A stretch of 64,000 bases of DNA, taken from positions 53,631,875 to 53,695,874 of the forward strand of contig NC_037689.1 in NCBI RefSeq assembly GCF_003255815.1, given 5' to 3'. Source of the DNA: Theropithecus gelada (lineage: Eukaryota; Chordata; Mammalia; Primates; Cercopithecidae). Of the stretch, positions 38,191 through 51,189 are shown piece by piece. Numbering within the stretch: position 1 is the first letter of the stretch; each line of letters begins with the position of its first letter. The position numbers were made by a program, and so were the translations under genes. Under the pieces are notes generated by a model. That model searched no databases and was not told the origin of the DNA. It saw nothing but the letters and a program-made list of their open reading frames with translations.

Positions 38191-39869
38191 GTCCAGGAAT
38201 GGCCAATAATGCTAGAAATCTTTGTGGGAAATGTCGTTTTGAAAGGGTTTTGGGGATGAAGTAACCCAGATGAATCCGGGGGTACCAGGTAGTAACGTTA
38301 TTAATATAAAGCTACCAACCATTAACTTATATTAACATATCTGAGTTTTATATTGCTCTGTGACAGAAAATAGGAGAGTGAAGGTAAAGCTGTTATCTGT
38401 GTATGGTGGTAGTTGGGGGAAAACCTCTTGCAGGGAATCTAAAAGGAAGCCAGGGAGCAAACATTTGCTATTATGTCTTTTGTACCATCTGAGATGAATT
38501 GTCTGTTTCTCTGTTTCTATTAATATTTTTAAGGTCATCTAGAATAGTAAAGATGGGTAGTTTATGTAGCTTTTCTCACTTAACGAAGCATCCTTTCATA
38601 ATGCCTTACACCCCTTCTCCCAATTCTATCACTTTGTACGATAATCTATCATTTGGTCTTCTGCATAGTCCTCATTGGGGAGGACACCCTGAACACATTA
38701 CCATTATTGATTTTCCTGACAGTCTTGTTATAAAATAATAGTTTGAATTATTATTTCTTATTTCAAATGGTTTATAAACCAGTGCCTTGTGAGTTTGTGT
38801 AGCATGAGTCAGTCTCCCAGAGCCTGATCATCTCTAGGTGAACTACTAAAATTTAGTTGTTCGCTATGCAAAACTGAGGATTGGACATGAAATCCATCAC
38901 AACTCTACTATATGATATGAACTCCATCAATGACCTCTTTATGAGGTCCTTCCTGAAATGATTTATATCATTAATTTTTTAAAATAATCATTTACCTGAA
39001 GAAAGAGTATATTAAGATAAATTCCAAATCCATGAGATACATAACACTTTTTCTTTGATTTTACCCATATTCTAAACATTCACTATTAACAGGCATTAAG
39101 AATCAAGAACTCTTTGACCAATGATAGGTCATACTCAATATAAAATACTGTTTGATTGGCTCCAGACCAATAAAAGGCTTTGTAAAATTGTGCCCTTTTC
39201 ATGTCTTTATAAAGTTCCTAGAGTTTATTTCTGCTATTCTCAAAATATTTCCCTAGGAGAATTTACTAATATTTAAATCCACTTAAAACAATCACTAGTT
39301 AAGTAAAAATTAGTTTCCAAAATCAATCTGAAAACATGCTGAAAACATACATCTGCTAAAAGATGGTTTTCTCTTTTATGTACCCCCTCCCATCTAAAAG
39401 TTATTAAGGAAGAGTCTGTTGCTATGGAAACACTCGATTTGACACCATCTGTATTCAAAATTCAATTGCTGCAAGCCTTCAGCCAATCTCCGGTTTTTAA
39501 TTGGCAGACCTTCCCAGTATGCTCTACAAATCATTTTTTTTTTTTTTAGGAAGTCAATCCATAAAGCATATTGCAATGTAAAGTATCAAGAAAGTTCACA
39601 ATGCAAGCCTCATTCCATTATCTTAAGATCAGACTTCTGAAGTTTCAAAGCATTACAGCCTTCTGATAATTACTTGACATGGGGTTAATGCCTAAAATTT
39701 ATTGCCATTTTTTTTTTCTGCCTATTGGATTTCACGTGTAAAGAAAATACTCACTGTAAGAGTGACTTTAGTATTAGGAAGACCCCGAAAGAGAGCCTTA
39801 GTGAGGAACTTATATCACAATACACAGTTTAGAATGGAAAACAAATATAGAAATCAGAGTTAAGAATGG

Positions 39870-40030
39870 AATTTTGGAATAGTCAGACTTAAGTTCAATA
39901 TTATTTGGAATACTTGTTAGCTACTTTACATAACCTTTCTACATCTTATTTTCCTCATCTGTAAAAGATCTATTATGAGGATTTTAAAGTATGCATTTTG
40001 GGGACTACACATACTTTACATATACTATAA
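39870..40030 (+). repeat. MIR SINE
   Basis: MIR core: TTTCTACATCTTATTTTCCTCATCTGTAAAAGATC and a flank matching the forward strand. Diverged. Confidence 0.55.
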
Positions 40031-40607
40031 TGGCATTTGAAAATCTGTTAATCCACATGGCCTTGAAGAATATTTCTCCAGAATATCAAGTATCTGTGTA
40101 TAAGTGTTGCTAAAATTCATAGAAGAGAGGATTACAGAAAACTGGAATTCTCTGAATAATTCTTTTTAAATAAGGGAAGGATATGACTGGATATTAAAGA
40201 AGTGTAAATATGCTTCTGGCAAGAAAACACCAAAAAAAATGTATGCACAGTTGTGGGTCCAATCATTATGTTTTGATGAGATAAAGAAGTAACTCGCCAC
40301 AATTGATCGTTGGTGTGGTTTCTTGGGAGGCTCTGTCAACCTACAATGTTATAGTTATCCTATAGGAACAGGCCCCATAGCTAAAGATAATTAGAATGTT
40401 GCCCTCTGGAGTTCCACAATGTAGCAAGCTTGCTTTACCATACCACTGTCCTACTGAACAGCCAGCCTCTTTGATCATCCTTAAGAGATAACATTCCAAC
40501 TATACTGCTTATTGCTCCTAGGTTACCACACACTTTGAAAAGCTCATGTCTTTAATTGTAAATTTTATTTAATATATTTTATTCACTTAATCTAGTGAAT
40601 GATGTAA

Positions 40608-40655
40608 TGATCGTAATATTTTGGTTCAGTGATGATTGTAATATTTTGGTTCCAC
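40608..40655. repeat. 25-bp tandem duplication
   Basis: TGATCGTAATATTTTGGTTC at 40608 is repeated at 40633 with one change (TGATTG). Confidence 0.9.
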
Positions 40656-43051
40656 TAAAAAACTGACAACGTTACCTTCATGTGTATCCTGATATAAATC
40701 CCTTTATAGTCTTCTTTTCCTTTTTTCTTAAATTCATAAAATGTATAAATTGATGAATAATCAGGACTTATGCTATGTAAGAATAAAGACAACTTTACCT
40801 GCCTTTGGTTCTCCCTTTAAATCTGTTCAAGTAGGTTGTTCTGTTCTGTTCTTGGGTGAAAACATGGGTAAGTTTCATGTCTTTTCTGGTCATCATTAAG
40901 GAAATAGAAAGTCCTGTGCCATATCGAGACATTGAAATTAGATTGTCCAGCTCAATATATTAATCAACACTTCAATCTGAAGTCACATATATGATTTCTC
41001 CTTCAATTAGAAGAGGATGGAAGTGGGCAGGTCCTTTACTACCTGGAGTAGTGGGCATGTTGGGCTTCCTCTCTCTATCTTGCTAGTCTTCTCTACCATT
41101 CACCAGCTGCTATTTCTCATCCTAACAAGGGTTAATTGGAGTGGAAGAAGAAGTAAGGGGTGCAGAAAATTCTTCCTTCACTCAGTACTGTCACTGTAAG
41201 AGTGTGACTTTGTGCTTTCTAATGTTAAATATCACTTCTGGGGTTTCATGGAGCTGAAATGTATTTCTCCCAGTTTTAAGATCCAGCCTCTGATCCACTT
41301 CTTCCATGATATATTCCACAATTACTTCAGTAGACAATCAACACAAACTCATCTGAACCTACTTTGTGCCAAACACTGATCTAGGTTCTGGAAAATCTAT
41401 GATGAAACAAAACACAGTCCCTGCTCTCATGCAGCCAAATCTTTTTTTCCTTTGTACGTTCATTTTTCTTTGCTTGTACCTCTCATTTATGCTTTATATC
41501 CAAGTTATTGTCGGTATACATTTGTCTTTCCCTAGATTATCAACTTCTTTAGAAAATGATTCACATTTTACTCACTTTTAAATATCCCCCTTTTCCAACG
41601 GTCACTAAAGCATTATTAAATGAAGTAATGAACAATGAATAAATGGATGGATGTACAGAGTAATAAATGGATAAATGAACAAAATCATTCATACATTGTT
41701 CATAAAATATTGTTGATATTACTCCTATGACACATATATTGTATCTAATATTATACTAATTTTACTTTTTCTACCTAATAATAAACACTGTAATGAAAGA
41801 GGCTGTATCATGGTTTTCTTGGAACACCACATACTTCCCAGCCCAATACCTTGCACACTGTAAGTATATAATCAACATTTGATGAATGTGTGAATATACT
41901 TTTCAGTATTTTAAACTTATATTTTTCCTTCACATCATTTAAATATTAATGCAAATTATTAAGTATAAAAATAAGGGCAAGTTTCAAATATAATTCAGTC
42001 ACAGTCTCTGGGAAATGAATAAAATAATCTCACTCTAGGTTGATTTCTTTGTGTAAATTAGATCCTTACTAAATATTTGTAGACTTACACATTTATAAAA
42101 AAAAGTCATCAGTCTCATCTATTCTGTCTCTATTAGAAAAGGGTCAATCTGTGTTTAATTTGCTGCCATAAGCTTGAAGGTGAAAATTTATTTAGGAAGC
42201 ATTCAAGGACTGTTTTCTAGGCACTGTTCTTAATCTAGGTACGTTAAGGGATGGTGCCTATCCTTAAGTTGCTCACAACTTATATGCGAGAGAAATTTGG
42301 AATATTCACTGCTGTACACATATTGAAGGATTTATTATATTTATAATTTAATTCTACCAAATTACATATGGACATAATTTAATCTTCTTGTGTTATTAGC
42401 ATAGTACACTGATATACTGAAGAATCTAATTTTTCAATGAAATAAGGATCTGTCCAATTTAGCATACTAAAATAGAATAAAAATTTTATTAACTTTCATT
42501 TCAAATCAGCATTATTATATTATCTTAAGATTCCCTTTATTTGTATTCCTTAAGGATGCCAATTCTGGTTTTAAAAAATCAACTTTGCATTCAATACTTT
42601 TTTAGCTGAACTAGACAATTGTATACATATGCCACGTATTTTAGAGGATGAAATTTTCAATTGGAAATCTGACTCCTACACTCATGATGAAGACCATTAC
42701 ATAATTTCTACATCAAAAACATATTTAAAGTTTACCTGTTTTGAATGGCCATGCAGCTTGTTGATGTATATATTTAGAATTAGGACACAAGAATAATGAA
42801 ATGATACAATTAAATCAAAACATAAACAAAATATTATTAATATTATTAAATTAAGAAACTCCTAAGTGCCTATTATAGATTTTGGTACTTACTGATGCAA
42901 AGTATTACGGACAGACTGGTTAAGTCCTAACATTTGTAAAATTCATCACCTACTTACCGAAGTGTAAAGTCAATGAATGTGCTGTTTTAGCGATCACAAC
43001 ACATTCTGTTAGTTGCCACATGTTGATATTTACTCTACTTCTCCTAGGGAC

Positions 43052-43113
43052 AACAGATTACTTAGTCATACACTTTATATGTAACAGGTTACTTAGTCAT
43101 ACACTTTGTTTAT
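43052..43113. repeat. 31-bp tandem duplication
   Basis: Two adjacent 31-bp units share TTACTTAGTCATACACTTT. Three or four differences have built up between units, mostly at the ends. Confidence 0.92.
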
Positions 43114-44009
43114 ATAATGCAAATTCTCATTCCCATTTTGTCTTAAGTTATAACATAACATTTTAATGAGTTCTCTGTACCCTCTCAAAAAACATGGTAG
43201 TAAGAAAAAGAAAGTTTTATTAAAAAACCCTAATCCAAATTCCTGCTTTCAAGATTGGTGGTTGGGGAGGGAGCTGCAAAATTGAGCTTTTTAAGAGTAT
43301 GAGCTTTCTATATACATTTCATTTCCATTTTGCTCAAATCAGCAGATCCTCCAAAAGTAAACTGAGGAACATTTCAAATGGCCTAGTATGTTGTATTCTG
43401 CAAGAATGAGATATATGAACTGGAATCAGAACGAGGTGCTTTTAAAATCTGTTATATTTTTATAAGAGATTGTACTAAAAAGACTCTCAATTCCTTAAGA
43501 CTGAAAATTCACTTACCATTGCAAAGTCTGGGTCTGTTTGCTTTGGGTTTCTTTTGGCTTTTTGTTTGCTTTTCAAACAGGGCATTTTATTAATCTCTTC
43601 AGGGTAATTCTAGTGATGACACATGGTCATGGAGATGATGATGGCAGCTTGTAGCCTACACTAGCTGCCAGCTCCCCTGTGAGACAGTCCAATCAATCAG
43701 TAATTATTTATGGCATACTTGCTCTTTTCAGAACAAGATGTTAGAATTAAAATAATTCAAATATAAAGGAGTAACAGTTTGATGCTTACTGTCCATCAGG
43801 GAGGTAAAACATATAAAACATATACTACATGGAGAATGTCCTCAGAGAGACACAACAACGTTGAAATTCCTAATCTCTGGCATTTGTAACTTACAGATGT
43901 GGCAACATGAGAAAGTGACTTGCTCTCCCATCTCCATACCTCCACCTGAACCACCAGTTCTTCCACTTTTCCTACTCGAATGGTGTTTATTTTTTAAAAA
44001 CATGTTAGT

Positions 44010-44328
44010 GGTCAGGCGTGGTGGCTGGTGCCTGTAATCCCAGCACTTTGGGAGGCTGAGGTGAGCAGATCACCTGAGGTCGGGAGTTCGAGACCAGCCT
44101 GACCAACATGGAGAAACTCTGTCTCTACTAAAAATGCAAAATTAGTCAGGCATGGTGGTGTGTGCCTGTGATCCCAGGTACTCAGGAGGCTGAGGCAGGA
44201 GAATCGCTTGAACCCAGGAGGCGGAGGTTGCTGTAAGCTGAGATCGCACCACTGCACTCCAGCCTGGGCAACAAGAGCAAAACTCCATCTCAAAAAAACA
44301 AAACAAAACAAAACAAACAAACAAAAAC
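44010..44328 (+). mobile_element. Alu with (CAAAA)n tail
   Basis: A full AluS-like dimer with a tail of CAAAA and CAAA units. Target duplication AAAACATGTTAG / AAAACATATGTTAG. Confidence 0.95.
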
Positions 44329-44558
44329 AAAACATATGTTAGCCTTTTATCTTTCTAAAACAGGCTAAACGTTATTTTGCTTAAAGGCGTAGAAATTAAT
44401 GCCTCTGAGAAATTTTATGTCCCATGAGTCAATAAATACCCAATATATTTTAACTTAATTGAAATAAACTATCACAAATTGATAAACAGTTTATATAAAT
44501 GTATCAGTACTATATATAAATTGACATATAAGCATGTACTTTATAACTATATGCACGA

Positions 44559-44650
44559 GTATATAAGAATACACACACACATATATATGTAAACTGTCAG
44601 TTATATATAATATATATATGAAAGTTAAAAAAAATATATATATATATTTA
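44559..44650. repeat. AC/AT-rich simple sequence
   Basis: Short runs of ACACAC and repeated TATATA tracts around a short unique core. Confidence 0.8.
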
Positions 44651-44699
44651 AACTTTCAATAACTGACTCCAAATGTGGCCTCCTTTCAGCATAGGTTTG

Positions 44700-44950
44700 G
44701 GGAAAGAACACCCATCTAACACCTATTTTTAGAATCAGAGGAGTTGGAATAAATCCTGGTTCTGCTATCTGTGTGACCTTATGTAAAATATTAATACCTT
44801 TGATCGTTGGTTCTCTCATTTATTTAATAAGGACAATAGGACAATATCTACCATAGGGACTGTTGTGAAAATAAAATCCACTTATATATGTATAAGAGTT
44901 CCTCATCCAATTCGTGTAGAGCACAGCACAAATCTAAAGTATTATTCTTT
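44700..44950 (+). repeat. MIR SINE
   Basis: Forward MIR: TAAATCCTGGTTCTGCTATC, GTGTGACCTTATG, AATAAGGACAATAGGAC and GGGACTGTTGTGAAAATAAAAT follow the MIR consensus order. Confidence 0.68.
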
Positions 44951-46188
44951 TATGAGATATTTTGAAATCTGAATAAAGTTAGATTTTATTTGTCCCATAA
45001 ATAAGTGAAAATTTTGACAGCTTCAAATTGTCTGAAATGTTTCATATTCTGGAGTTCCCTGGAACATGTTTTTAGTTACCAAAATACCAAGCTACTGAAG
45101 GGAAATGTGGGCATTTTGGTTGCCCTGCCAGACACTAAGAAAAAAAACATTCTATTTATTGCTATGTCTCTTAAAGTACATTTGGCATGGTACCCAACAT
45201 TGAGAGACACATAACCTGCTGTCCTAAAACTCTGAGCAGTCTACAAATTCTTGTAATCATAGAAAGAATTCCCCATTTTACATCCCAAAAGGATTGTGCC
45301 TTCTCCTCTTAGTGGTTCCTACAAGGGATTAGACTAAACCAAATCCTTCATGAGGAATAGGTAAACTGCCATTGTTTTAAAGGGTCAACATGAGCCTATA
45401 TATTCCTGTGCTGTTCATATTACCTTATCGTTCTGCACAATTACACTTGATGTTCACATTTGCAGGTTGATTGGATTTTATCAATTCATGGCACACTTTT
45501 CTGTTTAATTATAGAGAAAGGTGCTTTCCCCTTATTCTTATTCTGTGCATTTGAGACTTGATTTTATCTTTTCAAACATTCTGTTGTTTGAACAGACAAT
45601 TTTCTGATAACAAGTGAATCAAGGACTCCCTGCCTTTCCTTTCCTCGACCAGTTCTATGTTTTTCTGAGAGCGAGCTGTGGCCCAGGGCAACAGTTCCAT
45701 GGTTCCTATATGAAAGAGAAAAATCTGACTCCAATTGTCAGGCTTATTATTTCTATCACTACCTCGTATCCTTTGTAGGGGACCCCCAATGGCTTTACTC
45801 CTATGATCCAGGGTTAGACTTAGAGACAGTAATAAGCCAAACCATGCAGTAATTGGAAACATTGAAAATAGAAAATTCTGCATACATTTTGCTTTATCTT
45901 AATATTGAAAGAAAATATCAGAGCATTTCATTTATTCATTCAGAGAATCTTGATGGCAAACCTATTTTTTTCAAGGCCCTTGACTGGAATTCAAGAGAAG
46001 CAACACTGTCAGCAAAGACAAATTTCTCGAGCAAGTTCTAAAAATTCTGTGCATAGACATTAGAACAGTTACCAATATTCATGCACCCATTTTTTAGATG
46101 TGAAAATTTTTTGCTCTCATAGCAGGGCACTATCATTGCCAACCCTCGAGAAGGCCTAGTGGAACTCTCAATAATGAGGATAACTGAT

Positions 46189-46550
46189 TGTTATGGACTG
46201 AATGTTGGCATTTCCCCCAACCCCGCTACCATTTGTATGTTGAAGTGCTAACCCCCAATGGATATTTGGAGGTGGGGCCTTTGAGAAATAATAAGGGTTA
46301 GATGAGGTCATAGGATGAAGCCTCCATAACTGGATTAGTGTCCTTTTAAGAAGAGTAAGAAGAGAGACTAGAGTACCTCTCTCCCCAACATAGGAGGATA
46401 CAGCAAGAAGAAGGTTCTCACTAGGAACCAAATCTGTCAGCACCATGATCTTGTACTTCTCAACTTCCAGAACTGTGAAAAACAACTGCCTGTTGTTTAA
46501 GCCACCCAGTCTATGGCATTATTTTATAGCAGCCGGAGCTTACTAAGACA
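46189..46550 (+). mobile_element. MaLR solo LTR (MLT1-like)
   Basis: Begins TGTTATGGACTGAATGTTGG and ends CTTACTAAGACA, the usual MaLR edges. Inside, GGAGGTGGGGCCTTTGAG, GGATTAGTGTCCTTTTAAG and TTTAAGCCACCCAGTCTATGG appear in order. It is a complete solo LTR of about 360 bp without internal sequence. Confidence 0.82.
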
Positions 46551-46559
46551 TTAATATTT

Positions 46560-46760
46560 GTATAGTAAGTAGCCATTTGAAGAGGACTTTTCCATGTGTC
46601 ATTTCATTGAATCCTAACACCAAACTGGTATGGAAGTTATCAGGAGCCCAGTTTTACAGATGAGAAAATAAACTGTTGGAGAGATTAAATAATTTGCCAT
46701 GGGTCCCACTGTCACTAAGGGCAGAGCCAGTGCTTGAACCAAGTGCTCTTATTTTAGATT
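46560..46760 (-). repeat. MIR SINE
   Basis: Reverse MIR: CAGTTTTACAGATGAGAAAAT, TTAAATAATTTGCCATGGGTC, GGGCAGAGCCAGTGCTTGAAC. It abuts the LTR. Confidence 0.72.
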
Positions 46761-47449
46761 CAGTGCTGTTACTACTATATTACTAAAGAAATAAAGACCA
46801 AAGAATCTCCAGGATAAAGGTAGACCCTGTCAAACTGATAAACCAGCATCAGCAACCATTTGTTTCCTGATTTCTAGTTTCATATGAGAAAAAAGCTCCT
46901 GTTCGTTTTAGCCACTGAAGTAATATAGTTTATTACCTTCAACTAACAAGAGTCCTAATGGTTACCCCTCCTCAGTCCAGTCTTTTTGTGGAATCAGGTA
47001 GATAGTATAGCTTTCCTCTAATCCAGAAGTCAAGAATGGGGATTAAGGAAATTAGGAGTGAAATTAAGGAAGGACATTCTTATGTATTTATCTCACTAAC
47101 ATAAAAGTAATAATCACAATTGTTTTCATCATCATTGTTATAATTATCTCATAACCAACTATTAGCTTCCTAGGTCTTTTTGTTAGGCCTTCAAAACTCA
47201 AAAGCTTTCTTTACAATACCCGTATTTTCCATGTGGAGCTAGGCTGAGTGGACCTGAGATAATTATCATCATGTCCCGAAGCTATAAAGTTTCTTAAAAG
47301 AAACAAGAACACATGTTATTCTGCACATGTTTCCTGTACACATGTAGGATAAAGGACATGTACAAGCAGTCTGCAATTTTTAGGGCAAAGAGTATGATTG
47401 GCATTTGTGGGAGTGTCTAATGGGGATAGTCAAAGCAACATGGGATCAT

Positions 47450-47825
47450 GTTTCAGAAAACTCAAGGCAAAACTCAAGGGTTGCTTGTCCTAGGGTAAGC
47501 CAGCCACCACGTCATAAGAACACAAGTAGTCCCGTGGAGGAACTCATTTAGCGAGAAACCAACTAGACAGTACCAACTCACAAACTATACAAGTAACTCA
47601 CTGTGAAAGTGAATCCTTCAGCCCCAGTCAAGCCATCATATGACTGCAGCCTAACTGATATCTGACTGCAACCTCATGAGTGATCGTGAGACAGAACCCC
47701 TCAACCAAGTAATGCATGAATCCTGACTTACAGAACCTATGAGTGATAATAAATGATTATTGCCACTTTAGGACACGAAGTTTGGGGTGACTGACTGTTT
47801 TACAGTAACAGGTAACTATTCAAAC
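47450..47825 (+). mobile_element. Old MaLR LTR (MLT1J-like)
   Basis: GTGAATCCTTCAGCCCCAGTC, CATATGACTGCAGCC, GACTGCAACCTCATGAG and TGATAATAAATGATTATTG appear in the order I know from the older MLT1 LTRs. The 5' edge is unclear. Confidence 0.65.
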
Positions 47826-48954
47826 TCTTTCCTGACAGAAGTAGAACAAGCTCAGCTTTCCCCTTTTCATGTAGAAAGGTCACAATCTATCAATCCTTCC
47901 TACTTACTTTATAAATGTTTTACTTAAGACAAATACAACAGAATAAAGACAGGTGGCAAGCAATTTGTTCTGTTGCTTCAAATTACGTATAAGTAAATTT
48001 TGGTAAAGAAAGAAGTAGTAGGTACAAAATAATAATCCCTACAATTTTCTGTAACTTGAGAGCTGAGAGCGTTTTTTTAGGGACAGTCTATGGCACATGT
48101 TGAACCCGTGGCTTAGTTTTATCTAAAATGCATGATGCCACCAAGGAGTAATATTCCTATTTATGCCCACAGTCACCAAAATATAACAGAAATTCAAGAC
48201 TTTAGTTGCAATGCCCCAGTAGGTCATAAGGTAAAAATGCTAGCCTATAAACATGTAGAATATCTCTTTCCGGGTGCATCTGTTTGTATTTGTCTTATTA
48301 GCTCACTTCGTCTGAGTATAAAATTCCTGAATATATTTACTCATAATCATCTTTATCACAAAAAAGGAAGAAAAACTATTTTCAACTGGTTTATTTATTT
48401 GATAGTTATGTTTATTATGTTTAATTTTCCAGTTGGATGAAGAAAACATTTGTTAACCCAGATCTTTCCCCTTAAAAAGAAACATAATTAAGACATAAAT
48501 AATTAGAAAACACTATTTATGTTCATAATTATAGTACATCACTTTAATAAAAAATATTTTTCCTATTATAAACTCACTTGAAAGATTTATAATTAAATAT
48601 AATTGTAACAGGTAATTTGGATTTTAAATCCTATTCAAATATATTTTGATATTAATCCTCTTAAACAATTTAAAAATGAAATACATTTATGAAAAATGGA
48701 AAACATTCATTTCATGATAGGTAATTAGTATTAACATGACTTATAGGAAGAAAAAACATACTTGTTTTTTATATGTAAGTTTTTATATACAAGTTATAAT
48801 TACTCTGATAGAACTCTGAAATTTATTAAGATATTAAAGACCATTTCTATTATTTAACATATATTTCCAGGTACCTTATTAACTAGGTACTACTAGAAAA
48901 TAAAAGAACCATGAGATTTATATGTGAAGAAACACATGACATTATGAACCTCAT

Positions 48955-49320
48955 GATGATGGTTGATGATGATTAATTGTATGTGTTAACTGGGCTAGGC
49001 TATGGTTCCCAGCTGTTTGGTCAAACACCAATCTAGATGTTGCTGTGAAGGTATTTTTTAGAAGTGATTAACATTTCAATCGGCAGACTTTGAGTAAAGC
49101 AGATTACCCTCCATAATGTGGGTGGGCCTTCTCCAATCAATTTTGAAGTCCTTAAGAGAAAAGATTGAAGTCCCCAGAAAAGGAAGGAATTCGGCTTTCA
49201 GATTACCTTTGGACTCAAGATTGCAACATCAACTCTTCCCTTGGTCTCCATCCTGCCAGGCTGTCCCACAGATTTTTGACTTTTCAGCTCCCACAATCAT
49301 ATGAGTTAATGGCTTAAAAT
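48955..49320 (+). repeat. LTR-class repeat, family uncertain
   Basis: Phrases GTGTTAACTGGGCTAGGC, AGTAAAGCAGATTACCCTCC, AATGTGGGTGGGCCTTCTCC and CCCACAATCATATGAG are those of a common LTR-like mammalian repeat, here in forward order. Its A-rich end runs into the microsatellite that follows. Confidence 0.5.
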
Positions 49321-49322
49321 CA

Positions 49323-49410
49323 ATCTCTCTCTCTGTATGTGTGTGTATATATACAATATTATTATATATATTAGTATTACTACCAATCTCTCTCTCTCTA
49401 TCTCTCTCTC

Positions 49411-49443
<33 letters not shown>
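49323..49443. repeat. Compound CT/GT/AT/AC microsatellite
   Basis: About 120 bp of successive CT, GT, AT, CT, AT and AC tracts with short interruptions. It probably grew from the end of the adjacent repeat. Confidence 0.92.
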
Positions 49444-49454
49444 TAATTATTAGA

Positions 49455-49795
49455 TACAACAGAAGATAGATGCAAAGAGACAGAAAGCAGCATTCTAAAC
49501 TCTAATGATAATGGTGAAATTGATAATACAGGTGAAATATTGGACTGTGAGTTTTCAGATGATGATAACCTAGATAAATGTTCTCAGGCACAAGGACTGA
49601 TTAATGCACAGTATATTTCTAATGACAGAAAGGAAATATGATATTTTAATCCACTTAATTATTCAACAGGAAGAACTTCACCACATAATATTTAGCTGTA
49701 AGAATTTTAACAATCCTGTTTTGCTAAAGGATGTGGGACAGATATATTACGTCATTTGTGATGCTTGTGCACCAAAATTTATTTGATACAAAAAG
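49455..49795 (+). pseudogene. Possible piggyBac-type transposase relic
   Basis: In one plus-strand frame from about 49455 the translation is open for over 50 codons. It is acidic (…Phe-Ser-Asp-Asp-Asp-Asn-Leu-Asp…). It then reads a TGA where piggyBac-like proteins often have Trp, followed by Tyr-Phe-Asn-Pro-Leu-Asn-Tyr-Ser-Thr-Gly-Arg-Thr-Ser-Pro-His-Asn-Ile. An acidic N-terminus followed by Trp, a Pro-rich step and Gly-Arg-Thr…Asn-Ile is the pattern at the start of piggyBac transposases as I know them. Two more stops follow and an Alu cuts the sequence at 49810. No inverted ends were found. The assignment rests on a short motif only. Confidence 0.35.
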
Positions 49796-49809
49796 TTTGT
49801 TGCATTTCT

Positions 49810-50116
49810 TTTTTATTATTTATTATTTATTTAAGACGGAGTTTCACTCTTGTTGCCCAGGCTACAGTGCAATGGCGTGATCTCGGCTCAGTGCAACCTC
49901 CACCTCCCGGGTTCAAGCAGTTCTCCTGCCTCGACCTCCCGAGTAGCTGGGATTACAGGTGCCCGCCACCACGCCTGGCTAATTTTTTTATATTTTTAGT
50001 AGAGATGGGGTTTCACCATGTCAGCCAGGCTGGTTTCAAACTCCTGACCTCAGGTGATCCATCGTTTCAGCCTCCCAAAGTGCTGGAATTACAGGAGTGA
50101 GCCACCGTGCCCGGCC
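49810..50116 (-). mobile_element. Alu, minus strand
   Basis: AluS/Y-like dimer with an ATTT-rich inverted tail. Possible target duplication TGCATTTC / TGTATTTC. It forms an inverted pair with the Alu at 50461. Confidence 0.95.
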
Positions 50117-50460
50117 TGTATTTCAATTCTTGTTAAAATTTCTCATAAGATTGTCTTTCACTATCTCTTTATTCTTCCATAAGAATTTTTAGAGTAACTT
50201 AGACATATAAAAAATAAAAAGCTAAAGCATTCATTAGACCTACAAGGCAAATAGTAATGGCTACTTTCCCTGGTATACTGATGGCTGCCTCAGAAACCTG
50301 ATCTGCCTAAACACAACAATCTTTAACCTTCAGCTAAAGAGTTTCTGTACTTTATTTATAGTATCATTAAGAACCAGGATGAAACTTATGTTACTTGAAT
50401 GGTTGTACAGCAGCAGAAAAAGGAAACCATACAGCGTGGCACCTATAAATTCATTATTCA

Positions 50461-50737
50461 GGCCGGGCATGGTGGCTCAGGTCTGTAATCCCAGCATTCT
50501 GGGAGGCAGGTGGATCACCTGAAGTCAAGAGTTTGAGACCAGTCTGGTCAACATGATGAAACCACATCTCTACTAAAAATACAAAAAAATTAGCTGGGCA
50601 TGGTGGTGGGAGCCTGTAATCCCAGCTACTCGGGAGGATGAGGCAAGATAATCACTTGAATCTGGGAGGTGGAGTTGCAGTGAGCGAAGATGGCACCACT
50701 GCACTCCAGCCTGGGCAATGGAGCGGGACTCTGTCTC

Positions 50738-50765
<28 letters not shown>
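50461..50765 (+). mobile_element. Alu, plus strand, 26-A tail
   Basis: Starts GGCCGGGCATGG and ends in a pure A tail. ATTATTCAG flanks both sides as target duplication. Only 344 bp separate it from the opposite-facing Alu. Confidence 0.95.
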
Positions 50766-50768
<3 letters not shown>

Positions 50769-51189
50769 TTATTCAGTGTGTGTCTAAATGCACCTATATT
50801 GTAAGTTGGCAGGGTTGGGGGCTGTGTGGGGGTGGGTGGTGCTACCTCTTCTCAAATTCCTTAAATGTAAACCAACCTCTAGGCTTTTTCCTAGGTTCAC
50901 TTTTCTTTGCACCAGGTACCCTTTCTCTGTGCAAGCTCGGCCACTCCAGGTAACTTTCAAATTCATGTCCAAAAGTAACATCACTCCTGCAATCTCTATG
51001 TTTTCAACCATTTCTTTAAAATCTCAGTACGGTCATCTAGCTTCATGTTAAGCACATTACTTTGTCTCCCATAATCAATTCCTTGTCCTGAGTTTGTCTC
51101 TGGTTATGACATTAATCTTCTAAAGAACTCAATCTCCAACTCTTAGAGGCAGGCCTTCTCTTAGATTGACACTTTCATACATGCAATCA

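Larger units (their letters stand above)
40050..44009. other. Long stretch of unique intron DNA
   Basis: Contains only the two small tandem duplications and faint L2/MIR-like wording near 41345-41440, 41830-41890 and 42185-42290. No exon or RNA gene seen. Confidence 0.5.
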
